Below are positions 6,468-14,262 of a stretch of DNA of 64,000 nucleotides, one piece after another. Each line of letters starts with the position of its first letter. Position 1 is the stretch's first letter. The DNA lies in contig CAVWKW010000001.1 in the NCBI GenBank assembly GCA_963755705.1, positions 186,001 through 250,000 of the forward strand, read 5' to 3'. Under the pieces are notes generated by a model. It ran no database searches. It saw only the letters and a program-made list of their open reading frames with translations, and was not told where the DNA came from. Made by a program: the position numbers and the translations under genes. This DNA comes from JBARDN01 sp963755705. GTDB taxonomy: Bacteria; Desulfobacterota; Binatia; Binatales; Binataceae.

Positions 6468-9227
6468 ATGCTGGTAATGTCGAAAGGCGCGCTCAGTGTA
6501 GGCCAGGCCGAGACCTACTATCAGGAGAAATACTCCGAGGACGACTACTATACCGAGTCCCACCGTGTCACCGGCCAGTGGTATGGAAGAGCTGCGGAGA
6601 CTCTCGGGCTGAGCGGAGCAGTCAGCGAAGAAGATTTTCGGGCCGTGCTGCGCGGAACCAGACCCGGTAGCGGCGAAGTCCTGGTCAGTGCTGCCGCTGG
6701 CCGTGACGACCGCCGCGCAGGTTGGGACGCGACGTTCAATGCGCCCAAGTCAGTCAGTATCCAGGCGCTGGTTGGCGAAGATTCGCGACTGGTAGAGGCG
6801 CATCGGCGCGCGGTCGAGCGCGCACTCTCGGAACTTGAGCAGTTCGCCCAGGCGCGCCGCCACCGCGGACAGGAGTGGGTTACCACCGGCAACTTCGTTG
6901 CGGCCCGCTTCGAGCACATCGCCGCGCGGCCATCGGAGACCGGGACCCGGGACGGCTACGGCCCTGACCCACACCTACATACCCACGTCGTAATCGCCAA
7001 CCTGACGCTGCGGCCGGACGGCAGGTGGCGGAGTCTCGACCCGATCGAGATCTATCGCAGCCAGAGCTTTGCGACCGCGGTTTACCGCTCGGAACTTGGC
7101 CGCGAAGTCCAAGCGCTCGGATATCGAATCAGCGTGACCGCGGCCGACGGACGCTGGGAGCTGCAAGAATACACACGCGAACAGGTAATGGCGTTTTCGC
7201 GCAGACGCCAGGACATCGAAGCACTTCTTTCCCGCCAAAACTCAACCGGAGCGGCAGCCGCCCAGATCGCCGCCCATCAGAGCCGGCTGGCCAAAGAAAA
7301 GCGCAACGAAAACGAGCTTCGCGCGGAATGGAAGGCGCGCGCCCATGACAATCGAATCGCTCTCGCCGAGATTTCGGAACGCGCGCTCGCACGCGGCCCC
7401 TCGCAGGCGGTTTCTCCGGCTGGGACAGAGGAAGCGGTCAGATTCAGCGTAGCTCACAACACCGAACGCGAAGCCGTTACCGACCGGCGCGCTCTGGAGC
7501 GCACCGCTCTTCAGTACGCGATGGGAGTCGCCGATCTCGACGGCGTGCGGCGGGAGACCGGCGTGCGGGAATCACGTGGCGATCTAATCGCCCTTGCTGT
7601 CTCCTCTTCGTTTCCGGGAGTCGTCTACACCACCCCGGAGATGGTGGCGGCGGAGGCCGAAAACCTTGAACTTATGCGCGCCGACAGAGGGCACGCCCAG
7701 GCGATCACCACTGAACCAGAGGCGCGCAGTTGGGCAGCCGAGCGCTCGCTATCGGCCGAGCAGACACAGGCCGCAGTGCTGACGCTGACTGCCACCGATT
7801 GGCTTACCTCGATCGAAGGGCGCGCGGGCGCAGCGAAGACTACTACGGTCGGAGCGCTCAACGACTTCGCTGAGAGCGCTGGCTACGCGGTACGCGGTTT
7901 CGCTCCGACCACGCGCGCCGTAAAGGCGCTCTCCGAAGCGGGAATCGAATCCCGGACTGTCGCGAGCCTGCTCGCAAGCCCGCTTCCCGATCGCGCCCCG
8001 AAGGAACTGTGGATTATCGATGAGTCGAGTCTGCTCGGCACTCGCCAGATGAATGCCCTGCTACACCAGGCGCGCGAGGCCGGGGCCGGTCGCGTCGTCT
8101 TCGTCGGCGACCAGCGCCAGCACCACGCCATCGAGGCTGGCCGACCCATCCAACAGATGCAGCAGGCGGGCATGCCGGTCGCGCGATTGGAGACTATCCG
8201 TCGCCAACTCGATCCCGGATTGCGCGAGGCGGTCACGCTCGCTTCGCGCGGAGAGGTTGGACAGGCAATCGCACTCCTCGAGCTGCAGGGCCGCATCCGG
8301 GAGATTGTCGATCCGAATGAGCGCCACGCAGCGATTGCGCGCGAATACCTCGCCGCGCACGAAGCAGGTGAAAAGGTTCTCGTCGTCAGCCCCGCCAACG
8401 ACGAGCGCCGCCAGTTGAACGCCGCTATTCGCGCAGCGCTCAAGGAACGCGGGCACCTCGCCTCCGACGGACGAGAACAGCTCGTGCTCGTAAACCGCGC
8501 GCTGACCCGGCCTCAGCGTAAACGAGCGCAGAGTTACGAGGTCGGCGACGTGCTCCGATTCCGGCGTGGAAGCTCGCGGCTCGGTATCGACCGCGGCAGC
8601 TATGCCCACATCGAAGCAATCACCCCGGAACGGAACCAAATCGTGGCGCGCGATGAAAGAGGAAAAGCTGTCAGCTACGATCCTTCGCGTCTGTCTGGCG
8701 TCGAGGTCTTCCATCAGGAGCGCCGCGTGCTCGGCGCTGGCGATCGGATTCAATTTCGCGCTCCGGATCGTGCGCTCGGGGTCGCCAATGGAGAGTTTGC
8801 GACCGTCATCGCCATCGACGATCGCAAAGCACGCCTGCGCCGCGACAACGGGCGCGAGATCAGCGCGGCAATCGAGCGTCTGAAGCACATCGATTACGGC
8901 TACGCTTCTACTTCTCACTCAAGCCAGGGCGCTACGGTTGATCGTGTGATCGCTAATATCGATACCGCTCGCTCGGCTGAACTCGTCAACCGCAAACAGT
9001 TTTACGTCTCGATCAGCCGCGCGCGGTATGCGATGAGCCTGTACACCGACGACCGTGCCAGACTCGACTCAGCCGTGGGGCGCAATCGCGAAAAGTCGAT
9101 TGCCCTGGAACGGCTCAATCTGAACCTCGGGCGAAGGCTTCAAGATCGTTCCAGAACCGCCGCGCCGCAACTTCACTCCCGCCCACGGCATCCGAAGGTG
9201 ACTGGTCTTGCCGAACCCTGCGGTTGA
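6468..9227 (+). CDS. MOBF relaxase-helicase (TrwC/TraI-like)
   Basis: A 919-residue relaxase that nicks oriT and unwinds DNA during conjugation. The N-terminal relaxase domain (about 1-300) has the tyrosine-rich start ETYYQEKYSEDDYYTE (catalytic tyrosines), the PKSVSIQAL segment and the metal site DPHLHTHVVIANL (three-His motif). The C-terminal helicase half has Walker A GRAGAAKTTT near residue 450, Walker B LWIIDESSL near 515, and the late superfamily I motifs HSSQGATVDRV and YVSISRARY near 825-855. Length and order agree with TrwC (966 residues). A second in-frame Met (6480) begins MSKGALSVGQ, the classical start of TrwC proteins, and may be the true one. Unlike its neighbours the frame is intact. 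Confidence 0.9.
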   Translation: MLVMSKGALSVGQAETYYQEKYSEDDYYTESHRVTGQWYGRAAETLGLSGAVSEEDFRAVLRGTRPGSGEVLVSAAAGRDDRRAGWDATFNAPKSVSIQALVGEDSRLVEAHRRAVERALSELEQFAQARRHRGQEWVTTGNFVAARFEHIAARPSETGTRDGYGPDPHLHTHVVIANLTLRPDGRWRSLDPIEIYRSQSFATAVYRSELGREVQALGYRISVTAADGRWELQEYTREQVMAFSRRRQDIEALLSRQNSTGAAAAQIAAHQSRLAKEKRNENELRAEWKARAHDNRIALAEISERALARGPSQAVSPAGTEEAVRFSVAHNTEREAVTDRRALERTALQYAMGVADLDGVRRETGVRESRGDLIALAVSSSFPGVVYTTPEMVAAEAENLELMRADRGHAQAITTEPEARSWAAERSLSAEQTQAAVLTLTATDWLTSIEGRAGAAKTTTVGALNDFAESAGYAVRGFAPTTRAVKALSEAGIESRTVASLLASPLPDRAPKELWIIDESSLLGTRQMNALLHQAREAGAGRVVFVGDQRQHHAIEAGRPIQQMQQAGMPVARLETIRRQLDPGLREAVTLASRGEVGQAIALLELQGRIREIVDPNERHAAIAREYLAAHEAGEKVLVVSPANDERRQLNAAIRAALKERGHLASDGREQLVLVNRALTRPQRKRAQSYEVGDVLRFRRGSSRLGIDRGSYAHIEAITPERNQIVARDERGKAVSYDPSRLSGVEVFHQERRVLGAGDRIQFRAPDRALGVANGEFATVIAIDDRKARLRRDNGREISAAIERLKHIDYGYASTSHSSQGATVDRVIANIDTARSAELVNRKQFYVSISRARYAMSLYTDDRARLDSAVGRNREKSIALERLNLNLGRRLQDRSRTAAPQLHSRPRHPKVTGLAEPCG

Positions 9228-9554
9228 AACATTTTTTCATCGGCGCTTCGCTGTGAGCGCGGACGCTCGGGCTGCGCAAGCTTCGCCGCGAGGCCACGCG
9301 GCCCATCGCGCCGCTCGCGCTCCGCTGCGCGCCGCTGTGATGGTGGCGCGCGCTCCGCGGGCAACCGCGCCGAGCGCAGCGCCCGGCACGGTTGCTACGC
9401 TCCGCCACGCGCATCTCAGAATCCTGCGCCGCCCTCCAGATTCGGTCGAGAGGGCGGCGCTTTCGAAATGCTGCGCTCTCAAACAGGCATCGGAGCGCCC
9501 TTCCCTGCGGGACGCGGGCGCGGAGATGAAGAAGGTGCGAGAGCGTTGGTGTAC
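9228..9554. other. Non-coding stretch after relaxase
   Basis: About 330 bp with no convincing gene. A 116-codon frame across 9208-9558 is Ala/Arg-rich and lacks a ribosome site, so I reject it. The stretch is strongly biased to GC dinucleotides and contains one terminator-like hairpin at 9426-9460. Confidence 0.4.
9426..9464 (+). terminator. Terminator-like hairpin downstream of relaxase
   Basis: GCGCCGCCCT (9426-9435) pairs perfectly with AGGGCGGCGC (9451-9460) around a 15-base loop and is followed by TTTCG. It lies about 200 bp after the relaxase stop. The T-run is short, so termination may be partial. Confidence 0.4.
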
Positions 9555-9587
9555 TTGACTTGCGGCGGATATATAGCTAAGTAGCTA
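9555..9587 (+). promoter_or_regulatory. Promoter with operator before HTH-integrase pair
   Basis: TTGACT (9555-9560), a 17-bp spacer and TAAGTA (9578-9583). The -10 lies inside GCTA-AG-TAGC (9576-9585), and a GATAT box sits 3 bp upstream of that core. The geometry is identical to the promoter at 3420-3453. It most likely places excision/integration genes under the same repressor as the mobilization segment. Confidence 0.65.
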
Positions 9588-9630
9588 CTATTACCTTGAG
9601 GGCTGGCGGACAAAGCCAACCATTTGTTCG

Positions 9631-9969
9631 ATGATGACAACCTTCAAATTCGCGCGCGAGGCAGGCTCGGGGCTCAATCGATTCCCCAATGCGGACGAGA
9701 TCGCCGCCATGACGCCCGAGCAAGCGGAAGCCACCCTCGTTGCCGCAACTTCAGTGTTGCCGCTACTCGTCGCCAGGGCGAAGGAGACGCGGCCGGCCGA
9801 CGCTCCTGAGTGGATCACGGTCGGCGACGCTGCGGCGCTCTCGGGGATGAGTCGCTTTTTCTTCTATGACCACTGGAAAGAGCTTCCTTTCTGCCGGAAG
9901 ATTGGACGTTCGGTAAAGCTCAATCACAGGGGGCTTCGACAGTGGCTAGAAACGAAAAAGGCAGCGTGA
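9631..9969 (+). CDS. Excisionase-like HTH protein
   Basis: A 112-residue protein whose C-terminal 60 residues form a winged-helix/MerR-like DNA-binding domain of the excisionase (HTH_17) type: WITVGDAAALSGMSRFFFYDHW then FCRKIGRSVKLNHRGLRQWLET. The N-terminal 50 residues are Ala/Glu-rich without a recognised domain. It starts at ATG 9631 (9634 also possible) about 40 bp after the predicted transcription start, and overlaps the integrase start by 28 bp. That arrangement fits a recombination-directionality factor translated with its integrase, though small HTH_17 proteins of this kind can also act as plain regulators. Confidence 0.7.
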   Translation: MMTTFKFAREAGSGLNRFPNADEIAAMTPEQAEATLVAATSVLPLLVARAKETRPADAPEWITVGDAAALSGMSRFFFYDHWKELPFCRKIGRSVKLNHRGLRQWLETKKAA

Positions 9970-11120
9970 AAGTCGCGGACAACCTTTATCGCCGACCCGA
10001 CAGCCCCAATCTCTACATCGTTTGGCACCAAGGGGGCCGCAAGCGCTGGCAGTCCACCAAGACCAGCTTAGTCAAGGAGGCGAAGCGTCTGCGAGATGAG
10101 TTTCTTGCTCGCATCAGAGCCTCCGGATTGACGCGCGATGAGCGCGTCACATACGAGCAGATTCGGCAGGTCTACATCGATCACTGCTCGATTCACGGTC
10201 GAATCGCGTCGCTCGAAGGTTTCCTTGACACCAGGGCGAAACACCTTGACGCGTTTTTCAGCAGTCTGCGCGCTATCGAAATTTCGCAGAGCGGTGCGAT
10301 CGGACGATACGTCGCGCTGCGCAAACGCGAGGGCGCTTCTAACGCCAGCGTGAACCGCGAGACACAAGTTCTGGGGCAGATGTTCCGGCTTGCCGCCGAT
10401 GATGAACATCGCCTGATTGGTCGTGGACTGGTGCCGCAGATTAGAAAACTCGAAGAGCCGCCGCCGCGGCAGGGGATCGTGACCGAGAAGCAGTTTGCCG
10501 AGATTCTCGTCAAACTTCCCACGTGGGCCATCGCGCCAATCGAAGCGATAAACATTACCGGGTGGAGGGTCCGTGCGGTTTTGAGCCGACGTAAGATAGA
10601 CGCTGACCTTGAAAACGGCTTTCTGGTGCTTGATCGCGAGTCGTCCAAGAATCGCACCGCGTATAAGTGGCCGTTGGTTGGAGAATTGGGTGAACTCGTG
10701 CGCGGACAACTTGAGCTGATCGCTCGAGATGAACACAAACTGAGGCGGCTGATTCCTTGGCTCTTCCATCGCGACGGCAGACCGATTCCGTACGGCACGC
10801 TCTATGACGCCTGGCGCGAAGCTGCGAAGGCTGCGGGTTATCCCGGAAAGCTGATGCACGACTTCAGGCGCACGGCTGCAACGCGCTTGGATTCGGCGCC
10901 GGGAATTTCGCGCTCTGTCGCGATGACATTGCTCGGGCACAAGACCGACATCATGTTCCGCAGGTACATACAGCGCCCTGATGAGCGCTTGATCGAGGCT
11001 GCAAAGGCGCTGGCTGACTTCCGAGCCTCACAACTCGCCAACGGCAAATCGGAAGCAAAACGGTCACAATTCCGTAGCAGAGGGCCTGAAATTACGATGC
11101 TAGATTCAAAGAAAATGTAA
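9942..11120 (+). CDS. Tyrosine recombinase (integrase)
   Basis: A 392-residue phage/ICE-type integrase. The N-terminal arm- and core-binding part (1-190) precedes a catalytic domain with the first arginine in INITGWRVRAVLSRRKID (around residue 208), the HxxR motif in LMHDFRRTAATRL (around 305), a late LLGHKTD histidine (around 330), and the nucleophile tyrosine in FRRYIQRP (around 342). All catalytic positions appear intact. It starts at GTG 9942, preceded by a GGGGG purine run and overlapping the HTH gene. It ends 15 bp before the 5' end of tRNA-Sec, which is presumably the target locus. Confidence 0.9.
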   Translation: MARNEKGSVKVADNLYRRPDSPNLYIVWHQGGRKRWQSTKTSLVKEAKRLRDEFLARIRASGLTRDERVTYEQIRQVYIDHCSIHGRIASLEGFLDTRAKHLDAFFSSLRAIEISQSGAIGRYVALRKREGASNASVNRETQVLGQMFRLAADDEHRLIGRGLVPQIRKLEEPPPRQGIVTEKQFAEILVKLPTWAIAPIEAINITGWRVRAVLSRRKIDADLENGFLVLDRESSKNRTAYKWPLVGELGELVRGQLELIARDEHKLRRLIPWLFHRDGRPIPYGTLYDAWREAAKAAGYPGKLMHDFRRTAATRLDSAPGISRSVAMTLLGHKTDIMFRRYIQRPDERLIEAAKALADFRASQLANGKSEAKRSQFRSRGPEITMLDSKKM

Positions 11121-11135
11121 TTAAATCAAGGAATT

Positions 11136-11231
11136 GGAGGAGGAAGGGGCCCGGTGGCCCCACCGGTCTTCAAAACCGGCCTGGCGGCTAATATTGTTGC
11201 CGGAGGGTTCGACTCCCTCCCCCCTCCGCCA
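11136..11231 (+). tRNA. selC: tRNA-Sec (anticodon TCA)
   Basis: A 96-nt selenocysteine tRNA with encoded CCA. The acceptor is 8 bp (11136-11143 with 11220-11227), the D-arm has 6 bp and a 4-base loop (GGGGCC/GGCCCC, 11146-11161), the anticodon stem CCGGT/ACCGG closes a CTTCAAA loop with TCA at 11170-11172, there is a long variable arm (11182-11202), and the T-arm is GAGGG-TTCGACT-CCCTC. The 8+5 acceptor/T stack, long D-stem, long extra arm and G discriminator (11228) are the bacterial tRNA-Sec hallmarks. One acceptor pair is A11141:C11222, a mismatch. Its presence implies selB/selA/selD elsewhere; no selenoprotein was identified in this window. Confidence 0.92.
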
Positions 11232-11250
11232 TCGAAATGGATCGGAGGAC

Positions 11251-11754
11251 ATGCAGATGCGGGAACTTATACCGGTCGCGGAAAAAATCGGAGCGATGCT
11301 CAAGAGCAGAAGTGAAAGCGTGGCCGTGGCGGAATCGACCACCGGAGGATTGATCTCGGCGTCGATTCTTAGCATCGCCGGCGCGTCCGCATATTTTATC
11401 GGCGGCGGTGTCGTCTACACCCTGAAGGGTCGCCGCGCCTTCGGCATTCCGGATGAAGACTTCAAGGGCTTTCGTTCGGTGACGGAGCAATATTCGATTG
11501 CGCTTGCACGTCGAGCGCGCGAGCGGTTCGGCGCCACCTGGGCTATCGCCGAAATCGGCGCGAGCGGTCCCACCGGCAATCGCTACGGCGACAAGGCAGG
11601 GCATAGCTGCGTAGCGGTCGCCGGTCCTGTCGAGCGCTCGCTTACGATCGAGACTGGCAGCCCCGACCGGGTCGCGAATATGTACACATTCGCGACCAAG
11701 GCGCTGGACCTGCTCGCGCAGAGTCTCTCTGCCGCTTCATCCGGCAGTGCATAA
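11251..11754 (+). CDS. pncC: CinA C-terminal / PncC nicotinamide amidohydrolase
   Basis: A stand-alone CinA C-terminal domain of about 167 residues. Members deamidate nicotinamide mononucleotide to nicotinic acid mononucleotide in pyridine-nucleotide salvage. The signature VAESTTGGLISASIL (residues 28-42) and GASGPTGN (about 108-115) are present. ATG 11251 and ATG 11257 are both possible; the GGAGG at 11244-11248 is better spaced for 11257. The open frame continues upstream through tRNA-Sec but that part cannot be protein. It starts 20 bp after the tRNA and may be read from the same promoter or its own. A DoxX gene converges from the right. Confidence 0.82.
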   Translation: MQMRELIPVAEKIGAMLKSRSESVAVAESTTGGLISASILSIAGASAYFIGGGVVYTLKGRRAFGIPDEDFKGFRSVTEQYSIALARRARERFGATWAIAEIGASGPTGNRYGDKAGHSCVAVAGPVERSLTIETGSPDRVANMYTFATKALDLLAQSLSAASSGSA

Positions 11755-11787
11755 CGGAAAAGTGTAGCGCGACGGAGCAGACCCGCT

Positions 11788-12168
11788 TCACCCCGCGGTC
11801 CCGAACAGGGGCGCGAACGTAGCGCTATGCCGCCACGCGAGAAATAGTTCGAAGATCACTACTATGATCGCCAGCGGCAGTCCTTCCGGCGCCAGAAACA
11901 GGTGAAAGAAAAATATATTGACGATGACCGGAGCGAGAATGATTAACGCGAAGGGAACGAAAACTCCGATGATCAGAAGAATTCCGCCGATCACCTGCGT
12001 TGCAAACAAGAGCGGAATCATATAGCCAGTCGCGAATATAGCACCGAAAAAATGCACTGCGGCATCGGGCATGGCCGGGTTCGGCAGAAAGTGCAGAAAG
12101 CCATTCAGTCCAAAGATAGTGAATATCAAGCCAAGCAGGATTCTGACGATCAGAGTAGCTATTCTCAC
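11788..12168 (-). CDS. DoxX family membrane protein
   Basis: A 126-residue protein with four hydrophobic segments and the DoxX fold: a first helix ending in FTIFGLNGFLHFLP, then three helices. DoxX-like proteins are small inner-membrane proteins, some linked to oxidoreductase activity or thiosulfate:quinone reduction, most without assigned function. I chose GTG 12168 because GAGGAG lies 7 bp upstream; an earlier in-frame start (12225) would add 19 unconvincing residues. It shares strand with the hydrolase gene upstream (61-bp gap) and may be cotranscribed. Confidence 0.75.
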   Translation of the reverse strand: MRIATLIVRILLGLIFTIFGLNGFLHFLPNPAMPDAAVHFFGAIFATGYMIPLLFATQVIGGILLIIGVFVPFALIILAPVIVNIFFFHLFLAPEGLPLAIIVVIFELFLAWRHSATFAPLFGTAG

Positions 12169-12228
12169 GATTTTCTCCTCCGGGAAAATGTTGTCACATT
12201 CTACTGCCGGACGGAGCAGTAGCAATAC

Positions 12229-13116
12229 CTACTTATCGAGCGTGCGGCGCAGCCACGCGACTGTATCACGCATCACTTCGGCGCGATTGGTCTCGTTAAG
12301 CATCTCGTGGCGTCCGTCCGGGTAAAACTTCTCGGCGACATTCGAGATTCCGGCGGCGCGATAGCGCTCGCCAAGCGGCCGGAGCCATTCGAGATGATGA
12401 TTCACCGGGTCCCGGTCTCCAGCGAATATGTAGATCGGCAGAGTCGTGCGGATCCGCGCGGTCTCGGCCGGATCGACGGTTCGCGCACCTCCAGCCGCCA
12501 TCGAGGCACGGGCTTTTGCGTCGATACTGAAGCCGCACAGCGGATCGGCGACGTATTTGTCGACCTCCGCGGGGTCGCGGCTCAGCCAATCGAAAGGAGT
12601 CCGGGCGGGCTCAAAATCGCGATTGAGCGCGGTCAGATCCGCTGGCTTCGAAGAATCCTCCGGCAAAGCGGCGCTGGCGAAAAGCCGGTCGAGCGAAGCG
12701 GATCCGGAGAGAATCACACCGGTTATAAGCCCGCTGTGATCGAGGATATACTGCTGCGCGGCGAACGAACCCATGCTGTGGCCTAGCAGGACGATCGGCA
12801 CGGCGCGATGTGTGGCGTGCGCATGGCGCGTAAGCTGCGCCATGTCGGCGACCAGCCCGTTCCATCCGGCCGCACCGAAATCGCCGAGCACCTTCTTGTT
12901 TGCGGCGGTGCGGCCGTGACCGCGATGGTCGTTGGCATAGACGTGAAAACCTGCGCGATTTAGATATTCAGCGAAGGGCGCGTAGCGTAACGCATGCTCG
13001 CCCATCCCGTGGGCAATCTGAACCACTCCGACCGCAGGCTCGGGCGCGAGCCATCGATAACACGCGAGCGTGATTCCATCGGCGGCGCTATTGAGCGAAA
13101 ATTCCTCACGCATCAT
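12229..13116 (-). CDS. Alpha/beta hydrolase (monoacylglycerol lipase-like)
   Basis: A soluble serine hydrolase of about 295 residues of the Hydrolase_4 / lysophospholipase group. Visible elements are the oxyanion region QIAHGMGEHALRY, the ANDHRGHGRT loop, the nucleophile elbow GHSMGS, the acid in FAGDRDPVNHH and the catalytic His in DGRHEML. The family hydrolyses monoacylglycerols or lysophospholipids. ATG 13116 (MMREEF) gives a normal N-terminus; the open frame extends to 13194 but the extra residues overlap the divergent Mug gene region. It starts 45 bp from the Mug ATG on the opposite strand, so the two share a short divergent promoter region. Confidence 0.82.
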   Translation of the reverse strand: MMREEFSLNSAADGITLACYRWLAPEPAVGVVQIAHGMGEHALRYAPFAEYLNRAGFHVYANDHRGHGRTAANKKVLGDFGAAGWNGLVADMAQLTRHAHATHRAVPIVLLGHSMGSFAAQQYILDHSGLITGVILSGSASLDRLFASAALPEDSSKPADLTALNRDFEPARTPFDWLSRDPAEVDKYVADPLCGFSIDAKARASMAAGGARTVDPAETARIRTTLPIYIFAGDRDPVNHHLEWLRPLGERYRAAGISNVAEKFYPDGRHEMLNETNRAEVMRDTVAWLRRTLDK

Positions 13117-13161
13117 CGGTCTATGGATATCGCGGACCAGGCCGCATCGCAAAGAGAAAAC

Positions 13162-13737
13162 ATGCCCCGGCTTCAGGACATCCTGATTGATCACCCGCGC
13201 ATTTTACTGGTGGGAATAAATCCCAGCCCTCGGTCCGCATCTAGCGGCCATCATTTTGCCGGACCGGCCAATCCGTTCTGGCGCTTGATGCACGCGTCGG
13301 GGCTGGTGCCGATCGCGCTGACGCATGAAGAGGACGGCAGGCTCGCGGAGTTTGGATTTGCGATCACCAATGTATGTTCGCGCGCGACTCGTGCGGCGTC
13401 GGAGCTCAAGCGCGAAGAGCTGGATCGCGGCGAGCGCGTGCTGACGCGGAAGATTCGCAAGCTCGGGCCGCGCGTGGTTGCGTTCGTGGGGGTCAGCATC
13501 TACCGGCGCTACTTCGGTCCCTCGGCGGCTTCAGGAGCAGGCGTCAAGCCCGAGACGATCGCGGGGGCTCGGGTTTTCGCGCTGCCAAATCCAAGCGGCC
13601 TCAACGCCAGCTTTCCAGGCTTCAAGGACAAGCTGATTTGGTACGAAGCGCTGCGCGAATTTTCGGACGAGCTGGAAGCGCAAGCCGCGGCGGCGAAGAT
13701 CAAGCGCGCGGCCGCAACACCATCTGGGTCTGCGTGA
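13162..13737 (+). CDS. mug: G/U mismatch-specific DNA glycosylase
   Basis: A 191-residue uracil-DNA glycosylase superfamily enzyme that removes U or ethenocytosine opposite G. The N-terminal active-site motif LLVGINPSPRSASSGHHFAGP (13201-13263) and the C-terminal loop LPNPSGLNASF are the two Mug/TDG signatures. The Asn of GINPS is retained. ATG 13162 fits the family's short N-terminus (LQDILIDHPRILLVGINP); an ATG at 13123 is possible. The last residues are Ala/Lys-rich, and the 3' end overlaps the convergent thioesterase gene by 38 bp. Confidence 0.88.
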   Translation: MPRLQDILIDHPRILLVGINPSPRSASSGHHFAGPANPFWRLMHASGLVPIALTHEEDGRLAEFGFAITNVCSRATRAASELKREELDRGERVLTRKIRKLGPRVVAFVGVSIYRRYFGPSAASGAGVKPETIAGARVFALPNPSGLNASFPGFKDKLIWYEALREFSDELEAQAAAAKIKRAAATPSGSA

Positions 13738-14107
13738 CAATCGCGCACAGCTTGCCGCTTTCCAGAGTGATCCGCGTCTGCCAGACCATCGTGCTGTGTC
13801 CGCGATGAATCGGAGTGCACTCGCCGATCACCTTGTTTCCGACCGGAGCGGCCGCCAGGAAGTTCGTTTTCGATTCGAGCGTGGTGGTGCCCGCCCCCTT
13901 GGGCAGGTTGAGCATCGTCGCGCACGCGCCGAGCGTGTCCGCGAAGGCCATGATCGCGCCGCCGTGCAGAATGGCAGGAACGGTGCAGACCTCCGCGCGG
14001 ACGGCCAGCTCCGCGGTCACGCGATCAGGCTCGGCGGCAAGAAAGCGGATCCCGAGCAGTTCCGCGAGCGGGATGTGCTGATCCTCGAGCATCTTGCGGT
14101 AGTCCAT
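13700..14107 (-). CDS. PaaI-type hotdog thioesterase
   Basis: A 135-residue single hotdog-fold acyl-CoA thioesterase. The central helix region ILHGGAIMAFADTLGACA carries the HGG motif of the PaaI/4HBT group, and the strand-rich tail ends in IVTQTQMVLRP. These enzymes hydrolyse aromatic or aliphatic acyl-CoAs to release CoA, often as a relief valve in degradation pathways. The start at 14107 (MDYRKMLEDQHIPLAELLGI) matches family N-termini. It converges on Mug with a 38-bp overlap of the coding ends. Confidence 0.8.
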   Translation of the reverse strand: MDYRKMLEDQHIPLAELLGIRFLAAEPDRVTAELAVRAEVCTVPAILHGGAIMAFADTLGACATMLNLPKGAGTTTLESKTNFLAAAPVGNKVIGECTPIHRGHSTMVWQTRITLESGKLCAIVTQTQMVLRPRA

Positions 14108-14202
14108 TTTGTTTCCTTATTCAGTCGCAATTGAGATTCGGCCCTCGATAGCACTTCGATATCACGCTAAGACCCCGCGCGCACCGAAATGTGAGGTAAT
14201 GG

Positions 14203-14240
14203 AAAAAAAAGGGCGCGAACGTTGATCACGCTCGCGCCCC
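14203..14240 (-). terminator. Intrinsic terminator of the amidohydrolase gene
   Basis: On the minus strand a 12-bp stem (GGGCGCGAGCGT with ACGTTCGCGCCC, one mismatch) is followed by eight T residues (14203-14210). It lies 23 bp past the amidohydrolase stop. Confidence 0.8.
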
Positions 14241-14262
14241 GATGGGTTCGATTGAATTGCGG

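Larger units (their letters stand above)
2367..11135 (+). mobile_element. Integrated mobilizable element beside tRNA-Sec
   Basis: A block of about 8.8 kb, all on the plus strand, carries repressor, ImmA-type protease, VirB2/TrbC-like pilin, DUF2274 protein, RHH protein, coupling protein, MOBF relaxase, excisionase-like HTH and tyrosine integrase. The integrase stop is 15 bp from the 5' end of tRNA-Sec. Relaxase plus coupling protein plus integrase without a mating-pair-formation operon is the make-up of an integrative mobilizable element or a deleted ICE. The pilin and DUF2274 genes normally sit in trb/virB clusters, so a larger T4SS may have been lost. The right border is set by the tRNA; the left border is unknown and the start given is only the first operator/regulator. 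At least four reading-frame breaks fall between 2705 and 4815. Confidence 0.8.

Noticed and set aside
5397..6563. A 388-codon minus-strand frame opposite the coupling protein
   Set aside because: The plus strand carries Walker A and B motifs of a VirD4/TrwB-type ATPase; the antisense product has no features.
9208..9558. A 116-codon frame downstream of the relaxase
   Set aside because: It overlaps the relaxase end, has no ribosome site, and consists of Ala/Arg repeats over GC-dinucleotide-rich DNA.
11134..11250. N-terminal extension of PncC running through tRNA-Sec
   Set aside because: The bases fold into a complete tRNA-Sec; the coding start with a ribosome site is at 11251 or 11257.
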